Shown piece by piece: positions 10,788 through 20,483 of a stretch of 32,748 nt of DNA (its first letter is position 1; each line of letters starts with the position of its first letter). Both the position numbers and the translations under genes were made by a program. The notes below the pieces were generated by a model, which was given only the letters and a program-made list of their open reading frames with translations, made no database searches and was not told the DNA's origin. Origin of the DNA: Deinococcus seoulensis (GTDB lineage: Bacteria; Deinococcota; Deinococci; Deinococcales; Deinococcaceae); NCBI RefSeq assembly GCF_014648115.1, contig NZ_BMQM01000039.1:1-32748 (forward strand), given 5' to 3'.

Positions 10788-11989
10788 GCGACCACTCCGC
10801 TCTCGGCGCTGCGGATGGTGCGGGCCAGGACCTGGGCGGCCACGCCGCGCGCGGCGAGCAGGGTCGAGTCGGTGCGGACCTGCACGCGGGTGGGGGGCGC
10901 GGTGGCGTACAGGTGGTGCTGGTGCTCGTGGAAGAAGTCCAGCGCGGCGGGCATCAGCGGGCCGCCCAGGCGGGTCAGGGGGCCGCCCAGGACGATCTCG
11001 CTGGGGTTCAGGGTGTGGTTGAGGTTGGTGAGCAGCAGCCCCAGCGCCTCCCCGGCGCGCCGCAGCGTGACCTGCACCTCGGGTTCGTCCAGGCGGGCGT
11101 TCACGGCCTCGACCAGCGGGCCGTGCGGGATGCCCAGCGCGGCGCGGATCGCCCAGCCGCTCAGGAGTGTCTCGGCGCAGCCGCGGTTGCCGCAGTGGCA
11201 GTACAGGCCGCCGGGTTGCAGGACGGTGTGCCCGATCTCGCCTGCGAGGTGTCCGGCGCCGCGCAGCAACCGGGGTTCGGGGGTCCCGACGACCAGTCCG
11301 GCGCCGATGCCGCTGCCCAGGCTCAGGTAGGCCAGCATGTCGGGCGCGTCGCGGCCGCGCAGGTAGCTCTCGGCGAAGGCGGCGGCGTTCGCCTCGTTCT
11401 CCAGCAGGGTCAGGCCCGGTAGGGCGGGCAGGTGGGCGCTCAGCAGGTCGAGGAACGGCACGTCGCGCCAGCCGAGGTTCGGGGCGAGCAGCAGCAGGTG
11501 GCCGGGCTGCGAGACGGGGCCGGGCACGGCGACGCCCAGGCCCAGCAGTTGCCGGTCGCGGGCGGCGGGGTCGTTCTGCGCGGCGGTGATCAGTGCGGCG
11601 AGGGTGGCGGCGGCGGTGTCGGGGTCGCCGGTGGGGCCGTCGTGGACGTGCCGGGTCAGGACGCGGCCGGTCAGGGTGGTCGCGACGACGCGCAGGCCCT
11701 GCACGCCGACGTCCGCGCCGATGATGACGTGGCGGTCCTCGTTCAGGTGGACGGGGCGGCCGGGGCGGCCGAGCCCGCCGTGCTGGAGGGTGCCCTCGGT
11801 CAGCCAGCCCTCGTCGAGCAGTTCCTGGACGACGGTGCCGACGGTGACCTTGGTGACGTGGGTGCGGGCGGCCAGTTCGGCGCGGCTGAGGCCGGGTTCC
11901 TGCCGGACGAGTTCGAGGATGGCGGAGCGGTTGAGGCGTTTGAGGTAGCTCTGGTCGCCGGCGCGGGCGGGTCTGGTGTGGGTGGTCAT
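10784..11989 (-). CDS. xylR: ROK-family transcriptional regulator, probable xylose repressor XylR
   Basis: A 401-aa regulator starting [11 protein letters not shown] at 11989. The open frame continues 48 codons upstream to 12133, but that part would run through the promoter and operator-like sites, so I reject it. An N-terminal winged helix-turn-helix ([34 protein letters not shown]) is followed by the ROK sugar-kinase-like domain with [32 protein letters not shown] and the zinc motif [10 protein letters not shown] (about residues 262-272). ROK repressors of this class release DNA on binding xylose or a related sugar. It heads the leftward operon, overlapping xylB by 4 bp. Two candidate operators lie in the divergent intergenic region, so it likely controls both operons and itself. 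Confidence 0.9.
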   Translation of the reverse strand: MTTHTRPARAGDQSYLKRLNRSAILELVRQEPGLSRAELAARTHVTKVTVGTVVQELLDEGWLTEGTLQHGGLGRPGRPVHLNEDRHVIIGADVGVQGLRVVATTLTGRVLTRHVHDGPTGDPDTAAATLAALITAAQNDPAARDRQLLGLGVAVPGPVSQPGHLLLLAPNLGWRDVPFLDLLSAHLPALPGLTLLENEANAAAFAESYLRGRDAPDMLAYLSLGSGIGAGLVVGTPEPRLLRGAGHLAGEIGHTVLQPGGLYCHCGNRGCAETLLSGWAIRAALGIPHGPLVEAVNARLDEPEVQVTLRRAGEALGLLLTNLNHTLNPSEIVLGGPLTRLGGPLMPAALDFFHEHQHHLYATAPPTRVQVRTDSTLLAARGVAAQVLARTIRSAESGVVA

Positions 11990-12064
11990 GCAGGTGGTCG
12001 CTTCCCGTGGTGAGGAGGCCGCAGCAGGCAGGAACGCGGGGTTCCGGCGCGGCGCGGCCAGTCG

Positions 12065-12090
12065 ATTAAGTAAAACTTTCTGACGAAGTT
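12065..12090. promoter_or_regulatory. Candidate XylR operator O1 (xylR side)
   Basis: ATTAAGTAAAACTTTCTGAC (12065-12084) matches a second site at 12403-12422 at 16 of 20 positions. It overlaps a perfect AACTT-N7-AAGTT inverted repeat (12074-12090). It sits directly downstream of the leftward promoter-like -10, the usual position of a repressor roadblock. AT-rich in GC-rich surroundings. XylR binding is inferred. Confidence 0.6.
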
Positions 12091-12091
12091 C

Positions 12092-12120
12092 AGCGTAGGA
12101 CGCCGCGCACAGTTCGTCAA
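12092..12120 (-). promoter_or_regulatory. Promoter of the xylR-xylB-xylA-xylanase operon
   Basis: On the minus strand TTGACG (12120-12115) and TACGCT (12097-12092) are separated by exactly 17 bp, a good sigma-70-like pair. Transcription would start within or just before O1 and give a leader of roughly 95 nt before the xylR ATG. Confidence 0.6.
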
Positions 12121-12369
12121 GCCTGAGAGACATGAGTGCAGCCGGGCACCCCCGACCGCCGCCGCCGGCAGACGCGGGAGGGCCGGGGCGTTCAGTCGCC
12201 GCTGGACGGCGTTTCTATCCCGCACCGTTCCGGCTGGCGCGCATGGCGTGGGCCGCCCGGGCGCTGCCCGGCCAGGGGTCGCTGCGACCGCTCAGGCCGA
12301 TTGAATCCGTCTCAGACGGCACCACCCACGTCTCCCCTGCCCGCCGGACACGTGCGGCCGCCGGGACGC
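12121..12369. other. Central part of the divergent xyl intergenic region
   Basis: About 250 bp between the two outward promoters. I see no convincing gene: the short open frames have no recognisable motif or ribosome site. The only structures are small palindromes such as CCGTC-TCA-GACGG (12307-12319) and GGTCGC-T-GCGACC. It may simply space the two promoters or hold activator sites I cannot recognise. Confidence 0.4.
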
Positions 12370-12399
12370 TTGACGGACCGCGCGCCGGTATGGTTAAGT
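12370..12399 (+). promoter_or_regulatory. Possible promoter of the sugar-uptake/glycosidase operon
   Basis: TTGACG (12370-12375) is followed after 18 bp by TTAAGT (12394-12399), a weak -10. An alternative -10, TATGGT (12389-12394), has too short a spacer. The layout mirrors the leftward promoter: the same -35 hexamer, then an operator-like site within a few bases of the -10. Confidence 0.45.
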
Positions 12400-12402
12400 T
12401 CC

Positions 12403-12422
12403 ATTAAGTAAACAATTCTTAC
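12403..12422. promoter_or_regulatory. Candidate XylR operator O2 (importer side)
   Basis: ATTAAGTAAACAATTCTTAC matches O1 at 16 of 20 bases and contains an inverted repeat AGTAA-N7-TTACT (12407-12423). A TTAAGT direct repeat with 10-bp period (12394 and 12404) overlaps the presumed -10. It is the natural second target of the ROK repressor. Confidence 0.6.
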
Positions 12423-12424
12423 TA

Positions 12425-12455
12425 GCCGGGAACCCCGCCGGGGGCTCCTCCCGGC
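12425..12455 (+). promoter_or_regulatory. Hairpin at the 5' end of the importer operon leader
   Basis: GCCGGGA (12425-12431) pairs with TCCCGGC (12449-12455), with an inner CCCC/GGGG stem (12433-12436 with 12441-12444). It starts two bases after O2 in a leader of about 160-180 nt. It could protect the mRNA 5' end. No known riboswitch was recognised in the rest of the leader (12456-12581). Confidence 0.4.
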
Positions 12456-12581
12456 GCCCGGTCCCCGCCGCTCACCGCGAGGCGGCGCCTGCTCATCCCG
12501 TTCCCCCGGACGCGACGTGCAGACGCCACCCACTCCCGCCGCCCACACCCCTCGCCCCCCTCACGACCCTGGAGGTCCCCC

Positions 12582-13826
12582 ATGCACCGAACCGCCCTGA
12601 CCCTCGCCGCCGCCCTGCTGCTCGGTAGCGCCCACGCCCAGGACAAGGTCACGCTGACCGTCGCGGCCTTCCCCAGCCTCGACAGCGCCATCAAGGCCAT
12701 CATTCCCGCCTGGAACAAACTGCATCCCAACGTCACCATCAAACTCCAGGCGCAGGAATTCGCCGATCACCACAACGCCATGACCACCGCCCTCGCCACC
12801 GGCCAGGGCCTGCCGGACGTGATGGCCATCGAGATCGGCTACGTCAGCAAGTTCGCCGAGGGACGCGGCCTCGAGGACCTGAACCAGGCGCCGTACAGCG
12901 CCGCGCAGTACAAGAAACTGTTCACGCCGTTCACGATCGGGCAGGCCACCAGCGCCGACAAACGCTTCATCGCCATGCCCACCGACATCGGCCCCGGCAC
13001 CTTCTTCTACCGCAAGGACATCCTCGACAAGGCCGGTGTGAACCCCGCCAGCATGACCGGCAGCTGGGAAGGCTTCATCGCCGCCGGGAAGACCATCAAG
13101 GCCAAGACCGGCGCGTCCCTGATCAACACGGCCGCCAGCATCAACAACGTCATCATCCGCACCAACCTCAAGAAAGGCGAGGGCATCTACTTCGACGACA
13201 AGAACAACCTGCTCGTCGGCCCCGACAACGCCCGTTTCGTGCGCGCCTTCACGCTCTCCAAGCAGGTCCGTGACGCCGGACTGGACGCCAAGATCGGCGA
13301 GTGGAGCAACGAATGGTACGACGCCTTCAAGAAAGGCACGGTCGCCACGCAGTTCAGCGGCGCGTGGCTGCAGGGCGCCCTGCAGAACTGGATGGCCCCC
13401 GACACCAAGGGCCTGTGGCGCGTGCAGAACCTCCCGGAAAAAGGCTTCGCGTCGTGGGGCGGCAGCTTCTACGCCATTCCCAGCCGGGCCGCGAACAAGC
13501 AGTGGGCCTGGGAGTTCATCAAGTTCATGACCCTGAACCAGACCTCGCAGATCACGGCGTTCAAGGACAACGGCGCGTTCCCGGCGCTGCTGACCGCGCA
13601 GAAGGACAAGGCGTTCAGCGAGGCCGTGCCGTTCCTGGGCGGCCAGAAGGCCCGCATCCTGTGGCGTGACGCGGCCGCCAGGACCCAGCCCATCGACGTG
13701 AACCGGTACGACTCGGTCGCCGAGCAGATCGTGCAGACCGAACTGACCAACGTGCTCGAACAGGGCAAGGACGTCAAGCAGGCGCTCGCGGACGCCCGCG
13801 CCCAGATCGCGCGCCGCGCCCGCTGA
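12582..13826 (+). CDS. Sugar ABC transporter substrate-binding protein (CUT1 type), probable xylo-oligosaccharide receptor
   Basis: A 414-aa precursor with signal peptide 1-19 (MHRTALTLAAALLLGSAHA) and the family 1 solute-binding fold: TVAAFPSLDSAIKAIIPAWN, LATGQGLPDVMAIEIGYV, MPTDIGPGTFFYRKDIL, FSGAWLQGALQNW and SFYAIPSRAANKQWAWEFIKF. It would capture an oligosaccharide outside the membrane and deliver it to the two permeases that follow. The ATG is preceded by GGAGGT (12571-12576) at good spacing. The specificity for xylo-oligosaccharides is inferred from the surrounding xylan enzymes and XylR, not from the protein itself. The gene is followed by 148 bp of structured spacer, which would favour more binding protein than permease. 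Confidence 0.9.
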   Translation: MHRTALTLAAALLLGSAHAQDKVTLTVAAFPSLDSAIKAIIPAWNKLHPNVTIKLQAQEFADHHNAMTTALATGQGLPDVMAIEIGYVSKFAEGRGLEDLNQAPYSAAQYKKLFTPFTIGQATSADKRFIAMPTDIGPGTFFYRKDILDKAGVNPASMTGSWEGFIAAGKTIKAKTGASLINTAASINNVIIRTNLKKGEGIYFDDKNNLLVGPDNARFVRAFTLSKQVRDAGLDAKIGEWSNEWYDAFKKGTVATQFSGAWLQGALQNWMAPDTKGLWRVQNLPEKGFASWGGSFYAIPSRAANKQWAWEFIKFMTLNQTSQITAFKDNGAFPALLTAQKDKAFSEAVPFLGGQKARILWRDAAARTQPIDVNRYDSVAEQIVQTELTNVLEQGKDVKQALADARAQIARRAR

Positions 13827-13836
13827 GCCAGGTCCC

Positions 13837-13888
13837 GGGGGTGACCCGGCCACTTCCCGCCCGGCGGGAAGGCGGCGGGGCCACCCCC
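13837..13888 (+). promoter_or_regulatory. Nested hairpins between binding-protein and permease genes
   Basis: GGGGGTG (13837-13843) pairs with CACCCCC (13882-13888), enclosing a tight stem TTCCCGC-CCG-GCGGGAA (13854-13870). Such intercistronic structures after a binding-protein gene, as in malE-malF, often stabilise the upstream mRNA or partly terminate transcription. There is no T-tract. The remaining spacer to 13974 shows only the AGAGGAAG ribosome site of the next gene. Confidence 0.5.
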
Positions 13889-13974
13889 CTCCTCCGTCTG
13901 GCCGCTCCGTCCGGGTGCGCCGCAGAGCCGTCCCCACCCGCCCCCGCAGGAAGTTCACGCAGAGGAAGTTCCGT

Positions 13975-14919
13975 ATGTCTGACCGTTTCAGTCCGTCCCG
14001 ACCGGCCCGGCCGCGCTGGAGTTACGCCCGCGCGCAGCAGCGGCTGGCGCCGTACCTGTTCACCAGTCCCTTTTTCATCCTGTTTCTCGTGTTCAGCCTG
14101 TTCCCGCTGGGCTTCAGTCTGTTCCTGGCCTTTCACCTGTGGAATCCCCTGGACGGCCTGGGCAACTGGCGGTTCGTGGGCTGGGAGAACTTCGCGCTGG
14201 CGCTGGGCGCCCGGGACCAGTTCTGGGTGGCGCTGAAGAACACCGTGTGGATCGGGCTGCTCTCGGGCGTGCCGCAGCACCTCGTGGCGCTGCCGCTGGC
14301 GTTCGTGATTCATCAGTTCCTGCGGCGCTGGCAGACGGGCGTCAGCACCGTGCTGTTCCTGCCGTACATCACGAACGCCGTGGCGATCACCATCGTGTTC
14401 GGCATGCTGTACTCCGAGAACCTGGGCCTGCTGAACTACCTGCTGGCGCAACTGGGCCTGGGGCCGGTGCGCTGGCTGGCCGTGCCGGAACTCGTGCCGT
14501 ACTCGGTCGGGGCGGTCGTGTTCTGGCGGTACGTGGGCTGGAACGTGATCCTGTACCTGTCGGGCCTGCAGGCCATCAGCGAGGACGTGTACGAGGCCGC
14601 CACCGTGGACGGCGCCAGCGCCTGGCAGAAGTTCTGGTTCATCACGCTGCCGCTGCTGCGACCCATGATGTTCTACGCGTTCACGCTGACCATCGTGGGC
14701 AACATGCAGCTGTTCGAGGAGCCGTTCATCATGGTCGGCCAGGGCGGCGGCAGCGGCGGCGCGGGCCTGACGAGCGCCATGCACATCTTCAACACCGCGT
14801 TCCGCGACCTGGACATGGGGTACGCCTCGGCCATGAGCTGGCTGCTGTTCCTGGCGATCTTCGCGCTGAGCATGGTGAACAACTACCTCTTCTCCCGTGA
14901 CGGAGGCCGCGAACCATGA
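13975..14919 (+). CDS. Sugar ABC transporter permease, MalF/UgpA-like
   Basis: A 314-aa membrane protein taken from the ATG at 13975 (MSDRFSPSRPARP), which has AGAGGAAG at proper spacing. An in-frame ATG 20 codons earlier lacks one and adds only basic residues. Six TM helices are visible, the first at LFTSPFFILFLVFSLFPLG. The EAA loop, EDVYEAATVDGASAWQKFW followed by ITLPLLRP (about residues 202-228), is the site where the ATPase docks. With the next gene it forms the membrane channel of the importer. It overlaps that gene by 4 bp (ATGA at 14916). Confidence 0.92.
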   Translation: MSDRFSPSRPARPRWSYARAQQRLAPYLFTSPFFILFLVFSLFPLGFSLFLAFHLWNPLDGLGNWRFVGWENFALALGARDQFWVALKNTVWIGLLSGVPQHLVALPLAFVIHQFLRRWQTGVSTVLFLPYITNAVAITIVFGMLYSENLGLLNYLLAQLGLGPVRWLAVPELVPYSVGAVVFWRYVGWNVILYLSGLQAISEDVYEAATVDGASAWQKFWFITLPLLRPMMFYAFTLTIVGNMQLFEEPFIMVGQGGGSGGAGLTSAMHIFNTAFRDLDMGYASAMSWLLFLAIFALSMVNNYLFSRDGGREP

Positions 14920-15821
14920 CCAGTAAACCCCTGCGGGCCGCCGTGCCCGCCCCCAGTCCCCGCACGCCGCGCCGCGCGTGGCGCTCGCCGGGCCGGATCC
15001 TGATGGGCCTGTTCGTGGCCCTGGCGTGCTTCCTGTCGGTCGTGCCGTTCTACCTGATGTTCGTGTGGGCGACGCTGCCCAGCGATCAGATCTTCGCGGT
15101 GCCGCCGCACCTGTGGTTCGGGTCGGCCATCGCCGAGAACTTCGGGAAGATGATGGACGCCACCGATGGCTTCGCGCTGCGGCAGTTCTGGAATTCGCTG
15201 TACATCGCGCTGCTGGCCACCGCGACCACGCTGTTCTTCTGCTCGCTGGCGGGCTTCGCGTTCGCGATGTACGACTTCCGGGGCAAGCGGGCCATGTTCA
15301 CGTTCATCCTGCTGACCATGCTGATTCCGCCGCTGGTCATGGACATTCCCAGCTTCCTGGTCATGAACAACGTGCTGCAGTGGATCGGCAAGCCGCGCAC
15401 GCTGTGGGTGCCGGGCATGGCGAACGCCTTCGGGATCTTCCTGATGCGGCAGTACATCATGGCGGCCCTGCCGCGCACGCTGATCGAGGCGGCCCGGCTG
15501 GACGGCGCGACCGAGTTCGGGATCTTCACGCGGGTGGTGCTGCCGCTGATCCGGCCGATCCTGGCGACGCTGGGCGTCGTGACGTTCGTGGGTTCGTGGA
15601 ACAACTTCAAGGGAGCGCTGATCATGAAACTCAGCGAGGACCCCACCATGACGCTGCCGCTGTCGCTGCGGCGCATCACGGGCGGCGCCACGAACGTGAA
15701 CGCCGACTGGGGCGCGACCCTGATGATGGTCGTCCTGACCGTCATTCCGCTGCTGGTCATCTTCCTGTTCGCCAGCCGTCAGGTGATCTCGGGCCTGACG
15801 AGCGGGGCTGTCAAGGACTGA
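14916..15821 (+). CDS. Sugar ABC transporter permease, MalG/UgpE-like
   Basis: A 301-aa membrane protein with six TM helices (the first around residues 28-50, GRILMGLFVALACFLSVVPF) and the EAA loop TLIEAARLDGATEFGIF with VVLPLIRP (about residues 188-212). It is the second half of the CUT1 channel. Its start overlaps the previous permease by ATGA, and its stop shares one base with the next start (TGATG). No ATP-binding subunit gene lies in the operon or elsewhere in the window, so the importer probably borrows a shared MsmK/UgpC-like ATPase from elsewhere, as many CUT1 systems do. Confidence 0.92.
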   Translation: MTSKPLRAAVPAPSPRTPRRAWRSPGRILMGLFVALACFLSVVPFYLMFVWATLPSDQIFAVPPHLWFGSAIAENFGKMMDATDGFALRQFWNSLYIALLATATTLFFCSLAGFAFAMYDFRGKRAMFTFILLTMLIPPLVMDIPSFLVMNNVLQWIGKPRTLWVPGMANAFGIFLMRQYIMAALPRTLIEAARLDGATEFGIFTRVVLPLIRPILATLGVVTFVGSWNNFKGALIMKLSEDPTMTLPLSLRRITGGATNVNADWGATLMMVVLTVIPLLVIFLFASRQVISGLTSGAVKD

Positions 15822-17112
15822 TGCGGCCCTCCTGTCCGCTCCTGCTCGCACTGCTGACCGCCACGGCGGCGGGCGCGGCGACCGTCACGCCCGGCCCGGC
15901 CGCGCCCCGCCCGATCCGCCCGGAGAGCGTCAGCGCCTTCAACCTCGGGAACTGGATGCCGGTCGTGGAGCACCTGCCCACCCTGCGCGCCCTGAACACG
16001 GCCGGGGTGCGCTGGCCCGGCGGGAACATCGGTGACGAGCAGAACCGCACGCCAGCGGCCCTCCAGACCCTGAAGAGCAACTGGACGCTGCTGGGCCAGC
16101 CGACCCTGATGATCCAGACCCGCGTGTTCAGTCGCCCCGGCGGCAACCAGGGCGGCGCCGAGGCCAGGAACACCCCGCAGGACGCCGCCGACCTCGTGCG
16201 CCTGGCCCGCGACCTGGGCCTGAAGGTCACGTACTGGGAGATCGGGAACGAACCGGACCTGTACGCCACCAACCGCGGCGACCCCAGCTGGACGCCCGAA
16301 CGGTACTGCGGCGTGGCCCGCGCCCAGCGCGCCGCGATCCTGGGTGTGGACCCGCAGGCCCGCATCGCCGGTCCCGCCGTCAGCAACCCGGGGGCGTTCC
16401 TGGACGCGGTCATTCAGACCTGCGGGGACGCCTTCGACCTGATCACCTGGCACCTGTACCCCGGTAACGGCGACGGCACGGCCGCCCAGGCGCTCGCCAG
16501 CATCGAGCGGGCCGGGAGCACCCTGGCGCGCGTGGAGGCGCTGTGGGCCGACCCGGCCAGCAATCCGCACGCGCAGGGGCGGCCGCTGGCGCAGGGCGTG
16601 ACCGAGTACGCGCAGTCCTGGCGCAGCGACCGCAGCACGCACCTGTCGGACGCCGTGGGAGGCCTGTGGGCGGCCGGGGCGGCGCTGCGCCTCTCGGAGG
16701 GCGGGGCCGTGTTCAACCCGTACTTCTCGCTGATGGCGACCGGCAACCACGGCCTGATCGACGACGCGGGCTTCCCGCGCTTCGGGTACGCCGCCTTCCG
16801 CGAACTCGCGCACTACCGCGGCCTGACGCTGGACCTGCGCAGCGACGACCCGGCCGTGTGGGTGCACGGCGCGCAGCCCATCGGCGGCACGCAGCTGACC
16901 GTGTTCGCGCTGAACACCGCCGACACGCCCACGCCCCTGACCGTCCGCCTGCCCGGTTACGCCGTGATCGGCGCGAAGACCATCACGGACGCCGACGTGA
17001 ACGCCGACCGCCCCCCCCGCCCGCTGGATGTGCGCGGCCCCGTGACCCTGCCGCCCCTGAGTTTCACGCGCCTCGTCCTGAAAGCCTCTCCCCTGCCTGC
17101 CCCGGAGCAACC

Positions 17113-17116
<4 letters not shown>
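15821..17116 (+). CDS. Secreted clan GH-A glycoside hydrolase of uncertain family (GH39/GH51/GH79-like)
   Basis: A 431-aa protein with an N-terminal signal-like segment (MRPSCPLLLALLTATAAGAA). TIM-barrel clan-A features are clear: RWPGGNIGDEQN (64-75), the acid/base Glu144 in YWEIGNEPDLY, ITWHLYPG (208-215) and a likely nucleophile Glu262 in GVTEYA. A C-terminal beta-rich region (from about 340) follows, as in arabinofuranosidases, xylosidases and glucuronidases of this clan. I cannot fix the family. Within a xylan operon, removal of arabinose or glucuronate side chains, or a xylosidase role, would fit. It shares one base with the permease stop and overlaps the GH1 gene by 4 bp. A run of eight C lies near 17010 in the coding sequence. 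Confidence 0.75.
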
Positions 17117-18539
<1,423 letters not shown>

Positions 18540-18543
<4 letters not shown>

Positions 18544-20144
18544 CCGCCCAGCCCCCCACCCGCGAGACCGTCACCGTCACCAACCCCGTCCTGCCGGGCT
18601 TCCACCCGGACCCGAGCATCCTGCGCGTCGGGACCGACTACTACCTGGCGACCAGCACCTTCCAGTGGTACCCGGGCGTGGCGATCTACCACTCGCGGGA
18701 CCTGGTGCACTGGCGGCTCGCGGCCCGCCCGCTGGACCGCCTGACGCAGCTGGACATGCGCGGCAACGCCGACTCCGGCGGCATCTGGGCGCCGTGCCTG
18801 AGCCACGACGGCGAGCAGTTCCACCTGATCTACACCGACGTGAAATCCTGGGGCATCAACGAGGTCTTCAAGGACAGCCACAACTACCTGACGACCGCGC
18901 CGGACATCGACGGCCCCTGGTCCGACCCGGTGTACCTGAACTCCAGCGGCTTCGACCCCAGCCTCTTCCACGATGAAGATGGAAAGAAATGGTTCCTGAA
19001 CATGGTCTGGGACCACCGCCCCGGCCGTAACCCCTTCGCGGGCATCGTGCTGCAGGAGTACAGCCCCGCCCAGAAGCGACTGGTCGGCCCGCGCGAGATC
19101 ATCTTCACCGGCACGGACCTGAAAGTGACGGAAGGTCCGCACGTGTACCGCAAGGACGGCTGGTACTACCTGCTGACCGCCGAGGGCGGCACCAGCTGGG
19201 AGCACGCCGTGACCCTGGCCCGCTCCCGCCGCCTGCACGGCCCGTACGAGGTCCACCCGCAGAACCCGCTGATCACCGCGCTGGACGCCCCGCACCTGCC
19301 CATCCAGAAGTCCGGGCACGCCAGCCTGACCGACACCCCGGACGGCCAGTGGATCATGGCGCACCTGTGCGGCCGGCCCCTGACCACCCACGGCGAATGC
19401 CCCCTGGGCCGCGAGACGGCCCTCCAGGCGCTGAAGTGGCCCGAGGGGGACTGGCCGACCCTCGCGCAGGGCGGCCACCACCCCGCCGAGCACCCGCCGC
19501 TGCCCGCCCTGCCTCCCCACCCCTGGCCCGACGTGCCCGCCCGCGACGACTTCAGCGGCCCGCAGTTGCGTCCGGAATGGATGACGCTGCGCGCCCCACC
19601 CGGGGTTCTCGGCGTGTCCCTGGCAGAGGGGGGCGGCCTGCGCCTGCGCGGCGCGGAGTCTCTGATGAGCCGCCACCGCGTGTCCCTGGTCGGCCGCCGC
19701 CTGCAGAGCCTGCACGCCCGCCTGCGCACCAGCCTGGACTTCGCCCCCGAGGACTTCCAGCAGATGGCAGGCCTGAGCGCCTACTACGACTCCCGCAACT
19801 GGGTGTACCTGCGCGTCAGCCACGACGAGGCGGCCGGGCGTTCCCTGAACATCACGAGCTGCGAGAACGGCCTGTACCGCGAACACCTCCCGCAGGACGT
19901 GAGCACCGGCGACGGCCCCATCCACCTCGAAGTGCAGTACGACGGCCCCACCTTCCGCTTCCGCCACAGCACGGACGGCGAGACGTGGCAGGCCATCGGC
20001 GAACCGTTCAGCGCCGGCCTGCTCAGCGACGAACACTGCGGCGGCCTCAGCTTCACCGGCACCTTCCTCGCCCTCACCTGCCAGGACCTGAGCGGGCGCG
20101 GCCAGACCGCCACCTTCCACTGGGCCGAATACATCGAACACTGA
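18540..20144 (+). CDS. Beta-xylosidase, glycoside hydrolase family 43 with GH43_C2-like C-terminal domain
   Basis: A 534-aa cytoplasmic enzyme. The five-bladed propeller starts NPVLPGFHPDPSI (catalytic base Asp24), with the pKa-tuning Asp139 in SSGFDPSLF and the catalytic acid Glu198 in VTEGPHVY. IWAPCLS and DAPHLPIQKSGH are further typical. From about residue 335 (DDFSGPQLRPEWMTLR) a second beta-sandwich domain, as found in two-domain beta-xylosidases, runs to the end and includes AGLSAYYDSRNWVYLR. It releases xylose from short xylo-oligosaccharides, feeding XylA and XylB. It is the last gene of the rightward operon and is followed by a hairpin. Confidence 0.95.
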
Positions 20145-20168
20145 TAGGCACTCCCCGCTCTGATGACC

Positions 20169-20195
20169 GCCCGGCAGGCGTGACTTCTGCCGGGC
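20169..20195 (+). terminator. Terminator hairpin after GH43
   Basis: A perfect 9-bp stem GCCCGGCAG (20169-20177) and CTGCCGGGC (20187-20195) with a 9-nt loop stands 24 bp past the GH43 stop. Only a short CGTTGT follows, so the T-tract is weak. It most likely ends the sugar operon. Confidence 0.65.
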
Positions 20196-20200
20196 CGTTG

Positions 20201-20270
20201 TCGTGGCGGGGCGTGGCAGCTCGCGGCGGGGCGTGGCGGCTCGTGGCGGGGCGTGGCGGCTCGTGGCGGC
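20201..20270. repeat. Tandem repeat, 20-bp unit, about 3.5 copies
   Basis: The unit TCGTGGCGGGGCGTGGCGGC occurs at 20201-20220, 20221-20240 and 20241-20260 with one or two changes in the first two copies. A partial fourth copy runs to 20270. It lies between the sugar-operon hairpin and the upstream region of the motor/tubulin operon. No coding role is evident. Confidence 0.85.
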
Positions 20271-20280
20271 GCCGTCCCGT

Positions 20281-20483
20281 GTCCGGGGCACACGACAAGA
20301 ACACTGAGAGATTTCTCATCTTTCGGATGGGTGTTCATGCAGTTATTCACAAAGAAGAGGGGGCGAACTTGTATGAATCGGGCATTTTCCTCAAATGAGG
20401 CAACACGCTCGCGTTTTGCAGTCCATACTCCGCTTCATGTGGGCACACACTTCTAATTCCGTTCGTCTCGCCGGGAGGCTCCC
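20281..20483 (+). promoter_or_regulatory. AT-richer upstream region of the seven-gene operon
   Basis: The 200 bp before the operon are clearly less GC-rich than their surroundings and must hold its promoter. Weak candidates are TTCACA (20346-20351) with TTGTAT (20369-20374) 17 bp on, and TATGAA (20372-20377). TGAGA-GATT-TCTCA (20305-20318) is a small inverted repeat that could be an operator. No known regulator motif was recognised. GGGAGG sits just before the GTG start at 20484. Confidence 0.4.

Noticed and set aside
11990..12133. Longer start for xylR at 12133
   Set aside because: The 48 extra codons would cross the candidate operator and promoter and have no family similarity; [11 protein letters not shown] at 11989 fits ROK regulators.
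12134..12411. Small proteins of 78-91 codons between xylR and the binding-protein gene
   Set aside because: No ribosome sites, Arg/Pro-rich shadow composition, mutually overlapping frames and overlap with promoter elements.
17006..17020. Phase-variable poly-C tract in the clan-A glycosidase
   Set aside because: The eight-C run keeps the frame (Pro-Pro-Arg-Pro) near the C-terminus; such runs are expected in this composition and nothing suggests switching.
20201..20270. CRISPR array
   Set aside because: Copies are directly adjacent with no spacers, no longer than 20 bp, and no cas genes are near.
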